11,951 bases of DNA, taken from Geosiphon pyriformis (taxonomy: Eukaryota > Glomeromycota > Glomeromycetes > Archaeosporales > Geosiphonaceae). A model generated the notes under the pieces. That model saw only the letters and a list, made by a program, of their open reading frames with translations, searched no databases and was not told where the DNA came from. Location: NCBI GenBank assembly GCA_016748015.1, contig JAAOMT010000738.1, positions 1 through 11,951 of the forward strand, written 5' to 3'. Below, piece by piece: positions 1-7,677 of the stretch. Each line of letters starts with the position of its first letter. The first letter of the stretch is position 1. A program made the position numbers and the translations under genes.

Positions 1-259
1 TGGGGTTTGGTGGTTGATCTTCCATTTCAGTGTTTAAGTATCCAATAATAGTTTTGGCTGGTATTTTTCTGACATTTCTTGTATTGTTGTAGATAGGAAT
101 TTTGATGTGGCTGTAATTTTAGGCTGGTATGTAAAGATTGATGAATCCAACTTCTCCTAATTCACAAAGATTGGCTTCTGCTTCAAAAATTTGTGCTTGG
201 TCTTTTTCTTTCTTTTCTATTGCTAGCATGTACTGGTTATATGATAAAATAGAAATAGC
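1..259 (-). pseudogene. pol: pol segment following dUTPase (partial, continues off the left edge)
   Basis: The dUTPase frame continues past its TAA (260-262) to the window edge with one more stop, TAA at 119-121. The translation has a charged helix-like stretch (EKKEKDQAQIFEAEAN) followed by short hydrophobic strands such as FINLYIPA and KTIIGYL. I assign no function. From its place it links dUTPase to the reverse transcriptase expected further left. The motif spacing looks like a second small beta-barrel, but that is inference. A start codon is not expected because this is polyprotein sequence. Confidence 0.6.
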
Positions 260-724
260 TTAACCGGTTGAGATAATTTCTCCTTGGCCAACAATTTTTT
301 TTTCCATTATATTAACTGATACATCTATTCTATTTGTTAATTCGAATCTCTGTATTTCTTTTGCTGTTATTCTTAATTTCTCCCTCTTTCTTACTGATAC
401 TAACTGAGCTACTCTAATCAGAGGCAAAAATATTGTCTGTGCTATCTTTTTGTTGGGCTCTATTACATAGGCTTTTTCTGAGTCATTTTGTAGCATAGTG
501 ATGATATTTCCTACATATTCTATGTCAATTATTTCCTCTCTTATATTAATCCCTCTTTTCACTAAACTACTCCTAAATGCTAATTGAACTATTGTTGTGG
601 CCGGAATTTCTAGTGCTACTTTCAGATCAATACAGGTGCGTGTATGTGGTTCTAATTTGATGGCTTCTGTTCTTAGATATCTCAGATCGAATCTTGTATC
701 AGTATTGTATGCATGTTCTGACAT
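260..724 (-). pseudogene. dUTPase-like domain of the element A polyprotein
   Basis: Homologous to trimeric dUTPases, which hydrolyse dUTP to dUMP and so limit uracil entry into cDNA. Numbering from the internal ATG at 724: motif I is RFDLRY (11-16, usual leading Gly now Arg); motif II RSSLVKRG (51-58); motif III IIDIEYVGNI (65-74) with the catalytic-type Asp67 and Tyr70; motif IV NKKIAQ (91-96). Motif V, normally a Gly-rich GFGSTG-type loop, is read as RFELTN (126-131), with Phe and Thr kept but Gly lost. The domain spans 154 codons without a stop. The ATG is internal, as the same frame is open upstream to 857. It sits between the zinc-binding domain and the post-dUTPase segment. It is probably inactive because motifs I and V are damaged. 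Confidence 0.85.
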
Positions 725-1612
725 AATACCTTCCCCATTGTCACTATACCATTTTAACTCTTGTTTTTTGAAGAGATCTGGTAGTGCAATGTATTGTTCA
801 TAGTTTAAATTGGAGTTTGAATCTGAGTTTGAATTGTCTTTGTTGTCATTGTTATTTTAAATGGAACTGGAACCAGTGTTTTTGTCATCATTGTTGGAGT
901 CTGGATTGCGATTGATCAGTAATTTTGATTCTGATGCACAGCTGCTGATTGGTTTTTCTTCTTCAGGAATTGTGTAGATTATGCATGGTGGTGGATTGTA
1001 AATAAGATCACAATTGTCACAATATTCAAAGTCACTGGGAATTAAACAATGGCAACACAGTCTTGTATTTAACTGTGCTAGTCGTTGTTTTTACTTTTCT
1101 CTAGTGGGTGCCAAGTTTTGGTAGTGTTCATAGAACTTTTTTGATTCCAGAAAATTTATGACTGGCTTGGCATTCCAGTCAAGCTCGATGGGTTCTGGTG
1201 GGTTGTTTTTAATTGTCCTGATTTCTTCTGGTAACACGCCTTCAATTTTGGCGATTGCCATCTGCCATAATTCATCATCATTGTGTGGACAACTGTCCAA
1301 TTGCTGTACAGCTCTTCTCCAGACAGCTTCTATGGGTGTTCCTTTTTCGACCCAGTCACTGATGAGGATTGTGTATTGGCAGGACACGTCGCACGTTCCT
1401 TCTCTCTCCAGAATGTCATTCCACATTCCTTCATTGAGGAGAGTTTCTCCACAGGTTATACATAGTGTATTATCCCATTTTCCCACTTGTTTTGGTCTTT
1501 CAAAACATTCAACATGGCATGTGCGGCAATAGAACTTGGTTGCCATCTGATATTCTTTATTGTCACTACAGCATGCACCCATTGATGACAATTTCTTGCT
1601 GCAATCAATGCA
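725..1612 (-). pseudogene. pol: Cysteine-rich zinc-binding domain between protease and dUTPase
   Basis: Same frame as protease and dUTPase. Cysteine pairs in order: CIDC (1612-1601), a CC pair, CRTC with a further Cys four residues on (CRTCHVEC), CITC, CDVSC, and near the end CCHC and CDNC spaced as a C-x2-C-x9-C-x2-C zinc ribbon (last Cys codon at 1010-1012). The central part (ORF 1591-1091) also has Trp- and acid-rich segments (WNDILEREG, ISDWVEKG). After TAA 1091-1093 the frame reads on through the second ribbon, an acidic Asn/Ser/Asp-rich linker with TAA at 857-859, and LPDLFKKQELKW just before dUTPase. The visible open start is a TTG inside the domain, so no independent start is implied. 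Function unknown. I infer a structural or nucleic-acid-binding role from the paired CxxC motifs only. Confidence 0.7.
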
Positions 1613-1624
1613 TATCAGTTTGGG

Positions 1625-2743
1625 TCAGTAATAGGTCAATGATTGTTGTTGACCATAGGTGTATGGGATATAAGTGTTGTTGGCTTGAGTGTTTTCTTCT
1701 TCCCTCTCTTTCCCTTTTCCCTTTTCTTTTTTCTACTCTCAACTCGATAGTTCTTTCTGTTCATTGTCAGTCCAGATCAAATCATCTGTTTCTCAGATCA
1801 GTTCCTCTTTTTGCTTTCCCTTAGGGTTGTCATTTTACGAAAGTATTGGTAGTAGTTCATTGTGGTCAGCGTCAGCCCAGAAGACTTAGTAAGCTTCCCA
1901 AGTAGGTTTCTCTTTCTCCTTCTCCAGTTTGATCAATAGTTTCTCTCTTAGAGGAGTCTTAAAATGGCCACACATGGCCAGTACACATATGTGTTGGCTC
2001 TAATATGTTAGCTGGAGTTTTTGGGTGTTCCAGTTTAACGTTGCATTGACTTTGGATAGCCAGTCATTACTAACGAGAGCTTGGTATTAAGTAACTTTTA
2101 TCACTAGAACTTTAATGGGAGTCATGATGCCATTGACTTCAAAAGGGAAGTTGTCAATTTTGCTGATTGGAGTTTTGGTCGTTCCATCAGCTGTGATGAT
2201 TCTGGCACTGGCAGCTTGATCAACTCAACAACCTAATTGATCCATGAGTTGTCATGTGATGATGCTGCCTACTGAACCACTATCAAGAATTAATTTGATA
2301 GATTGTTCCTCAACTTTGGCATCAGTGTACATTGCGGTGATTGGTTTGGCTTCAAGAGGAGCTCCACTAAATAATGGCATTGCAGTCGTTTCCTCGAATT
2401 CAAATGGGAATATAGTAGCCAAAGACTCATCTTCGGTAATGGTAGCAGATAGGATATTACTGGTGAGTGGTTGTTTTTGGGCGAATGCTGAGTTATTGGT
2501 TGAGACATCTTTTAGAGTAACCAGAAGACTTAAATAGTTCTGGGAATTCGGGTTCTGGAGCTGACCAGCACCCGAATTCCACTGGTGTAATCCAGATGAT
2601 TGTTGTAAAGAACTGAGTATCAGTTGATGGATTACCATTGCCGATCTCCAGCTTTGTTGAGTCATTCTCAGTCTTTGGATTCCATTGGGTGGTAAGCTTT
2701 GGGGTGGTGTTTGGATTTGTTGGGGCTGATAGATTATTTGTGG
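1625..2743 (-). pseudogene. pol: Retropepsin-like aspartic protease region of element A
   Basis: The active-site motif is LILDSGS, with the catalytic Asp codon at 2284-2282, and DSG replacing the commoner DTG, which is allowed in retropepsins. The frame runs from the Gag Q-rich linker through ATG 2665 (not a true start) to the DSG. It then meets ten stops before the zinc-binding domain (the first TGA at 2252-2254, the last at 1625-1627). Between stops the protease fold is still legible: SARIITADGTTKTPIS, NFPFEVNGI and ALVSNDWLSKVNATLNW. A Lys/Glu-rich linker follows (KKEKGKGKEREEE). Several residues look like G-to-A products (Ser, Lys and Asn in the PISKIDN stretch). It would have cleaved the polyprotein; this copy cannot. 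Confidence 0.8.
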
Positions 2744-3199
2744 CTACAGTTGTTGATAAATTACTTGTGGCTGCAGTTGATAGATTGGAGCTTGATATAC
2801 CAAAGATTGATAGACTAATGACTGTGTCACTGGTAGGTAAGCAGGTTGGTTTTGATTTGGGTACTGATTCGGAGTTTGGAACTGGCAATCGGGGTTTTGA
2901 TATTGATTTTCTGATTGTTGGTTATTTAAACGCTGGTGACAGTCAATTTGAATATATTCTTGTTTACCACAATAGTGGCAGATACGTGTTTCCTGTTGCC
3001 ACTGTTGATTGGTCGATGAAGATAGACATGGTTGATTTTGGACACAATTAGAGTTTCCTTGATTATTACATTGTTGTGAAGGCTGATAAATGGCATGATT
3101 GTTGGCTAAGTATTCTTCCAGTCTCTTATTAATTGATTCACTAAGCTTCTCCAATTTGGAATCCAATTCAGATGATCCGTTTATTACTAGATTAACAGC
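2744..3199 (-). pseudogene. gag: Gag nucleocapsid: zinc knuckle and Gln/Pro-rich tail (element A)
   Basis: In frame with the capsid, separated by one TAA at 3200-3202. It starts with a Leu/Lys helix (LDSKLEKLSESINKRLEEYLANN), then Asn/Gln-rich sequence, then a nucleocapsid knuckle CHYCGKQEYIQIDC (2980-2939). The expected spacing C-x2-C-x4-H-x4-C is intact but the His is Tyr (TAT, 2954-2956), one C-to-T change from a His codon. A long Gln/Tyr/Pro-rich tail follows with repeats of the type VYQxxIYQxxPQ. It ends at TAG 2744-2746, after which the same frame continues (PQIIYQPQQ...) into the protease ATG 2665. Nucleocapsid would bind genomic RNA. The knuckle is probably disabled here. Confidence 0.8.
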
Positions 3200-3718
3200 T
3201 TAGGCATGATTAGTTTCTGACTTAATAGATTCAAAATTCCTGGTGCGTGTGACTGCGTCTTGAAGGGTGCCTGAATGTAATGGACGTACATGTTGCAAGA
3301 TGCTGCTGTGCAGGCCACAGATAAACTGGTTGAGTATCTGTGAGACTGTGAAATAGTTGGCGTCAATTGCTTGAATTTGGCACAGGTTTCGATGAAAGTG
3401 TCCCAGATAAGTGGTGACCACTTCAGTTTTTCCTTGTTTCATGGTGGTGAATGTATTGACTAGGCGATTGATGCTGTTATTGTTGCTGAAGTATCTTAGG
3501 AATTCCACTTTGAAGGCATTGAAATCTTGTGGTTTATTAACCAAGCTCTGATACCATGAATCGGTGGTATCCTTGAGAAAGTAGGAAATGGCTTGTATTG
3601 CTTGGGCATTATTCCATCTGTTGGCTGTGATGGCCTTTTCTATATCATTCAGCCATACTTGAGCATCATCCTCTTTGCCAGTAAAGTTGTCAAGTTTTAC
3701 AATTGGTGCATAGGTCAT
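3200..3718 (-). pseudogene. gag: Gag capsid domain, 172 codons open (element A)
   Basis: Retrotransposon Gag capsid-type sequence, recognised by the order LDNFTGKEDDAQVWLNDIEKA, SYFLKDTTDSWYQSL, FKVEFLRYFS, NRLVNTFTTMKQG, TYLGHFHRNL and ILNQFICGL. These match the classic Gag pattern of a W-L helix, a W-Y helix, F-x3-F and a major-homology-like region. It builds the cytoplasmic virus-like particle. ATG 3718 is probably internal, since in element C the leader and capsid share one frame. Here a small indel near 3780 breaks that link. The end is TAA 3200-3202, where element C has CAA (8194-8196). It aligns without gaps to element C from codon 1 to 173, with about 110 of 172 residues identical by hand count. 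Confidence 0.9.
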
Positions 3719-3778
3719 TGGATCTAAGTTAGGTGGTTGTGGTGGCTGTTGGAGCAGTTGTTGTTGTACTGGTTGTTG

Positions 3779-4739
3779 GTAGTTGAAGTGGCTGTTGTAT
3801 GGGTTCAGTTATGAGATTAATTGGCAGTTGATCAATGACAATTACTGGAGGTAAGTTTTGCTAATTAATTAATTCAGGGTTTGGATTGTTCTGCCTTTGA
3901 TGATTCGGAGTTTCGATTTCCAAATTTTCTAGATTTAGATTTTGCTGAGTTTGAAAATTCAGGGTTTCAACTTCCAGGTTTTCAGTGATCAGATGCTGAT
4001 AAGTGAATTCTTGATCCTCTGATTTTTTTTTCTCTTTTTCTGATTCTGCTGCTTCCCACAGATCAAAGATTCTAAAATCAGGTAGAGACGGTAGTGATCA
4101 AAGTCCTGATGGGGTTAATAATTGTGAATTAAATCCCTCAAAGTATTCGCCATATGGTCCTAATAATTCTGTTTTTCTTTGTCTACTTTGGAATGAAAAT
4201 TGTCCAAATGCTGATGTCGCAGTTGATGAGAACACATCTGTTGATGATATGTTGATGGCACTTCCAAATGTATAGTGGTAGAATAGGTTGCTTGGGGATT
4301 CAATTCTGCTTTTCTTTCAAGTAAGTGGCTGTATTTTTCTGGGTGTTACTGCTGGTGTTTGTAGTTTTCCCTTGCTTTTACTAGCATATGTAATTGGATA
4401 TCTTTGTTGAATGTGGTGTTCAATTTCTTTGTTGATCTCAGTGATGATGGATGTGAAATTATGATTTGTTGGCAGATTGGTGTTTTGAATTAACTCTTTA
4501 TAGAAAGTTTTTCTTGCTGATTCAGTATTCACTGGTGTTTTTAATAAAGAAGAAATCTTTTTGTTAATGTAGAAATTGAAAACTGATTTGGTAGATATAT
4601 GATTGTGGTTTAATCCCAAGTATTGACAATAGTGTTGAAATAAGGATTTTGTGAATCCTAAATGGTTTGTTCTTATATTTTCTGATTCTGCCACTTTTGG
4701 ATGGTGTTTGTTGGTACTGGTTCTCTGTAGGATTATACC
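3779..4739 (-). pseudogene. gag: Gag N-terminal leader region, frameshifted (element A)
   Basis: Begins after TAA 4740-4742, which lies within the primer-binding site. It reads a helical N-terminal part (from GTG 4694: MAESENIRTNHLGFTKSLFQ..., with the first residue written as Met) rich in Asn, Lys and Thr. After stops TGA 4317-4319, TGA 4098-4100 and TAG 3861-3863 comes a Ser/Thr-rich stretch, an acidic one (LWEAAESEKEKKKSEDQE) and a Leu/Asn/Glu/Gln-rich one. Near 3780 the frame is lost: element C has CTATCTCAACAACC where A has CTACCAACAACC, a 2-base difference that moves the reading into the capsid frame. I see no clear ATG start. A matrix-like role is inferred only from position. Confidence 0.65.
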
Positions 4740-4754
4740 TTACAGGGAGCACCA
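4737..4754 (-). promoter_or_regulatory. Primer-binding site of element A
   Basis: Two bases inside the 5' LTR (after its terminal ...AACA and TT) the minus strand reads TGGTGCTCCCTGTAAGGT. It begins with the TGG that pairs to the universal CCA tail of tRNA. The priming tRNA would therefore end in GGGAGCACCA. I cannot say which isoacceptor this is without the genome's tRNA set. Its presence on this side fixes 4757-5627 as a 5' LTR in minus orientation. Confidence 0.75.
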
Positions 4755-5054
4755 AATGTTACAAGTGATTATTTCTGCTGTTGAATTAAATAACAAACCC
4801 ATAACTTGGTGCTCAAAAGCTACTTTTGTGGATGAGGTTCTACAAGTGTTGTATTTGAAGGTTTTGATGGAGTCTTTTGTATAATGGACAGAGATTCAAT
4901 AGTGTCGATAGTAGATATATCTTTCCAAAAGTTTTCCCAATTTCTTTTTCAGTATGGTGGCTGGATTTAGTCTGGCAGTTGTGCCCTTCTGGTAAGCTAT
5001 CCAATAATATATAAAATCCTACCCTTATTTCTGGGTCTTTTACCAGGCTATCCT

Positions 5055-5062
5055 TGACGTCA
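5055..5062. promoter_or_regulatory. TGACGTCA palindrome in LTR1 (CRE/bZIP-type site)
   Basis: A perfect 8-bp palindrome of the CREB/ATF type sits in LTR1. In LTR2 the same place reads TGACATCA (8774-8781), having lost the central CpG. It lies on the U5 side of the TATA box, so a promoter role is uncertain. It may be chance. Confidence 0.3.
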
Positions 5063-5246
5063 ATAACTCAGTGCTTAATCTTTTAATCAATTAGTATACA
5101 ACAACAAAATCAAAAAAAGAAAGAAAATAAAATAAAGAAAATAAATAAAGAAAATAGAGAAAATAAGCCAAGGCAATTTGGTACATTAGTATCTCGTCAA
5201 TAGCCGTAATCAAGAGCTATTGTTCCAGTGTGGTTAAGGATCAATT

Positions 5247-5271
5247 ACTATCAACATGAAGTGTTGATAGT
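5247..5271. other. Perfect 10-bp hairpin in LTR1
   Basis: Arms ACTATCAACA and TGTTGATAGT enclose a 5-base loop (TGAAG). The hairpin is identical in LTR2 although the two LTRs differ at roughly one base in ten. On the transcript strand it falls about 105 bases after the TATA box and 30 bases after the poly(A) signals. That places it in late R or early U5. Confidence 0.7.
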
Positions 5272-5300
5272 GGAGAGTGGATTGAGATATGAAAGAATTA

Positions 5301-5319
5301 TTTATTTGATGATTTTATT
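5301..5319 (-). promoter_or_regulatory. Candidate poly(A) signals in LTR1
   Basis: Two AATAAA hexamers on the minus strand, 5319-5314 and 5306-5301, lie 60 to 80 bases after the TATA box, the usual R-region layout. LTR2 keeps only the second (9025-9020). Confidence 0.45.
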
Positions 5320-5376
5320 TTTAGGCTAAGAATTCTGTGATATTAATTCTGTCTTTTCCATTTCTAATACTACTGC

Positions 5377-5384
5377 TATATATA
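5377..5384 (-). promoter_or_regulatory. TATA box of LTR1
   Basis: TATATATA followed by GC on the minus strand, directly downstream of the tandem repeat block. It lies in an 18-base stretch that is identical in LTR2 (9096-9103). This marks the U3/R promoter and predicts transcription leftwards, through Gag. Confidence 0.6.
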
Positions 5385-5423
5385 CATATTTGAGATTCCC
5401 CAATTCCTCGATTTTTCATAACG

Positions 5424-5559
5424 GGAATCCTGGAATTCTTGGAATCCTGTGATTCCTTTGAGAGTAATTCTGGAATTCTGGAATCCTGCGATTTCTCATC
5501 AGGGAATTCTGAAATTCCTGGAATCCTGCAATTTCTAAGAGGAATCCTGGAATTCCACA
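5424..5559 (-). repeat. U3 tandem repeats of LTR1 (about 39-bp unit)
   Basis: Three imperfect copies plus a partial one of a 39 to 40-bp unit built from GGAATCCTGGAATTC, GGAATCCTGCAATT and a variable spacer. Internal GAATTC palindromes and TTC-nn-GAA pairs recur, e.g. TTCTGGAATTCTGGAA at 5468-5483. The block lies just upstream of the TATA box on the transcribed strand, where enhancer repeats of LTRs usually are. It also leaves a 79-codon open frame that I do not regard as a gene. Confidence 0.75.
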
Positions 5560-5627
5560 TTTACTATGTCTACTTCTAATTGGCTAATAATCATATTAAT
5601 ATATTTCCTATATTTCTATAAGTAACA

Positions 5628-5693
5628 ACACTCAACAACAATTTCTCATCACTTATGCAGACAAAAGCAAAGGAAAATTGCAAACACCAGTAG
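5628..5693 (+). pseudogene. gag: Gag leader fragment of element C, left of the solo-LTR insertion
   Basis: Twenty-two codons reading roughly TQQQFLITYADKSKGKLQTPV. They align codon by codon with the element A leader around 4415-4350 (the ITYASKSKGKLQTPAV stretch). The fragment begins at the base after LTR1 ends, so it marks the insertion site of element A. It ends in GTAG (5690-5693), the left copy of the 4-bp duplication flanking the next insertion. Confidence 0.75.
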
Positions 5694-7113
5694 TGTTACC
5701 AAGTAAAAGCTACAGGATTTGTAACTTCTTAGCAATAACAATAACTTTCACCTGGAATACACATTACCATAATTATGCTACTGACTATAGCATATTATGG
5801 GTGTATGGACTATTTCAGTAGGTGGGAGAGCAAAAGGGATACGTGATAAGGTCATTAAAAGTGAAAGAAAGTATTGTCATTATTATTTGTTTTTGAATAA
5901 GAACCAGTCTTAGGTATTTGAAAAGGGGAAAAGAGAAGTCACATCTCTTTATATGTATTAGAAGCGCAACCAGCAACAAGGAGTGAAACCAACTACTCAA
6001 AGAAATATGTAACCAGAATTCTTTCAATTAGTTGTCGAAAGGGTGTGGTGTTCAAATGCCTGCTTTGAAAATGAAGTTATAGAAATTATAAAAGAAATTA
6101 TGAAAGTCAAACTTAACTGAAATAGATTTTGTTTAAACTTTTTATTGTTGAGACTACTCTCTAACAATGTAATATTTTATTACTTATTTTTATATTTAAC
6201 AATTTGTTTGGTGAAACAAGACTTAATGTGAAATGGTAATAACACATGATTTGAAAGATTGGAAGTAATAAAACAACTTGAAATAGTAATAACAAGTAAA
6301 TAAAAGATTATAAACAATGTAATTTCAAATAGTGATAAGGAATATGGAAAGACATACTTGAGATTGTAATGACAAGTATTTAGAGCATAGAAAGGGAAGA
6401 AAAAGTATAAAGAGTAGAGAAAAAGACTAACTGCTCACTATAAAACTATAGCAAAGAGTTGGCTCAGTATTGAACTGATACTTTCCTGAGCTGACAAAGA
6501 GACTGTATATATAGCTAAATTACATCAGATCTATATATTATATTATAACTATTTAAAATACATTAATTATTTATATACATTTAATTAATCAATTCATGAT
6601 GAGCTTACTTAGCCTGTTATTTATCCAAGAGTTAGTAATTTAGATGATCAGATTTTAGATGACTGAATCTAGAACATTGATTGTAAATCAATAATACCAA
6701 TTGTGATTATGATCAACATAATCAGAAGTAGATCAATTGATTACATTTCTTGGTAACTATTTTTAATCATTGATTACAGATTTGGAATGTTAGATTGTTC
6801 CAATAAGGGCGTATGAGAATTTTGGAGCATAACAAAATCTGTTGTTATCTGATTACATGCATTAATCATTCATTTCCATTGGTATTTCTTAGTTTGCCAA
6901 GATTTCTTTATATTCAACTTAGTTAAACTGTTGGATTGTGTTATATTTCTTTGTTGTAATTAGATTGATTGCTGATCATTTATTTCCAGATTGCCAGCTG
7001 ATTTTGTTGATTAAGTGTGATAATGTAGGTTTTTTTCACATGATTTTGATGTTAATTTTCATTGTATGTGTTGTAATTTTTGCATTGAAAAGTGTAAAAA
7101 TCTTCTGGTAACA
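5694..7113. repeat. Probable solo LTR (1420 bp) inserted in element C
   Basis: Begins TGTTACC and ends GGTAACA, inverted termini with TG/CA ends. Flanking 4-bp sequences GTAG (5690-5693) and GCGG (7114-7117) each differ by one transition from GCAG, the element A base string at the same place, so they are a decayed target duplication. Removing the segment restores the gag leader alignment. I find no coding domain on either strand; the longest open stretches are short and unrelated to Gag or Pol. It holds TATATATA at 6506-6513 and four degenerate copies of a GAAATAGTAATAACAAGTA-like motif (near 6231, 6281, 6327 and 6361). It shares only the terminal hexamers with LTR1 and LTR2, so it is another family. 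Orientation is not settled. A non-LTR insertion is possible but less likely. Confidence 0.65.
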
Positions 7114-7677
7114 GCGGTAATACCCAAAAAAATACAACTATCTACTTAGAAGAAAACCAGAATTGAATTACCAACCAATCCATTATATTATTATATACCA
7201 GAAAGTGCTATTATTATCTTTTCAGCAGACACATCTACATCAAATACAACATCAATCTTTGAATAATTCCTATTTCAAAATAAACAAAAAAGAACAGAGT
7301 TATTAGGACTATATGGCAAATATTTTGAAAGATTTAAATCATAATCCTCAACACCATCAAAATTTTAATCTCCACTACCTCAACCAGATTTTGAAACCAC
7401 AAGTCCATGGGACATAATGAAATCAAAAGAAAAAAAAAGTAAGGATTAGAAATTTACTTACCAAAACCTGATCTTAAAAAATCCAGAAGTTGAAACTCTG
7501 AACAATCTCAACTCTAAAACAATTAATCAGCAAAACTTATCTTCAGTAATGGTCATTGAACCAATTATTGAACCAATTCAACAGCACCCACTTCAACAAC
7601 CTATTCAATAACCACTTCAACTATCTCAACAACCTTAGCAGTCACTTTAACAGCCACAACAACAACTGATCACACAA
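7114..7677 (+). pseudogene. gag: Gag leader of element C, right part
   Basis: Aligns to element A leader (about 4350 to 3719) through landmarks TELLGLYGKYFERF (A: TELLGPYGEYFEGF), VETLNN and the Gln/Pro-rich run just before the capsid. In C the leader is in the same frame as the capsid ATG 7678 (CTGATCACACAAATG), which shows that leader and capsid were once one Gag protein. There are at least seven stops in this frame, mostly TAA or TAG in Gln-rich sequence where CAA or CAG is expected. Confidence 0.7.

Larger units (their letters stand above)
1..5627 (-). mobile_element. Element A: 5' part of a Ty3/gypsy-type LTR retrotransposon carrying dUTPase
   Basis: Read on the minus strand the order is 5' LTR (5627 to 4757), primer-binding site, Gag leader, capsid, CCHC knuckle, Q-rich linker, retropepsin, cysteine-rich zinc-binding domain, dUTPase and a following beta-rich segment that leaves the window at position 1. 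Reverse transcriptase, RNase H, integrase and the 3' LTR must lie beyond the left edge. From 3718 to 1 all domains share one frame, so the original product was a single gag-pol polyprotein. At least 15 in-frame stops and one frameshift make it a dead copy. It is inserted antisense into element C, whose gag resumes at 5628. The bases 5628-5632 (acact) are the expected target duplication on this side. Confidence 0.9.
4757..5627 (-). repeat. LTR1: 5' LTR of element A (871 bp)
   Basis: Ends are TGTTAC...GTAACA, a 6-bp inverted terminal repeat with TG/CA ends. It is a direct repeat of 8486-9346, about 90% identical by eye, with mostly transition differences, a few A-run indels and an 11-bp extra stretch near 4927-4937. 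Read on the minus strand it holds tandem 39-bp repeats (U3), TATATATA at 5384-5377, AATAAA at 5319-5314 and 5306-5301, a 10-bp hairpin at 5247-5271 and a pyrimidine-rich tract at about 5163-5100 (U5 side). A primer-binding site on its left and element C on its right show it is a 5' LTR at the edge of an insertion. Confidence 0.92.

Noticed and set aside
1158-1532. 124-codon plus-strand ORF opposite the zinc-binding domain
   Set aside because: A shadow of the real minus-strand frame, with no motif of its own.
2638-3051. 137-codon plus-strand ORF opposite the Gag nucleocapsid
   Set aside because: It is antisense to recognisable Gag, and its Val/Leu/Phe-rich content mirrors Gln/Asn-rich codons on the other strand.
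4564-4755. ORF across the primer-binding site on the minus strand
   Set aside because: It overlaps the tRNA-pairing site, its start is TTG, and it has no counterpart in the frame shared with element C.
5100-5163. AAATAAAG-rich tract as a microsatellite or origin-like element
   Set aside because: Irregular A/G-rich sequence present in both LTRs with small indels; best read as part of the LTR U5 side.
5321-5560. A 79-codon ORF on the minus strand in LTR1 with a matching one in LTR2 (9040-9279), both from ATG to TAG, containing 13-residue repeats
   Set aside because: About 20 of 79 residues differ between the copies, as expected if changes fall without regard to codons. The ORF follows from the 39-bp repeat unit being a multiple of three, and it overlaps the promoter.
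5815-6027. 70-codon minus-strand ORF inside the solo-LTR-like segment
   Set aside because: Short, no motif, in AT-rich sequence where such ORFs arise by chance.
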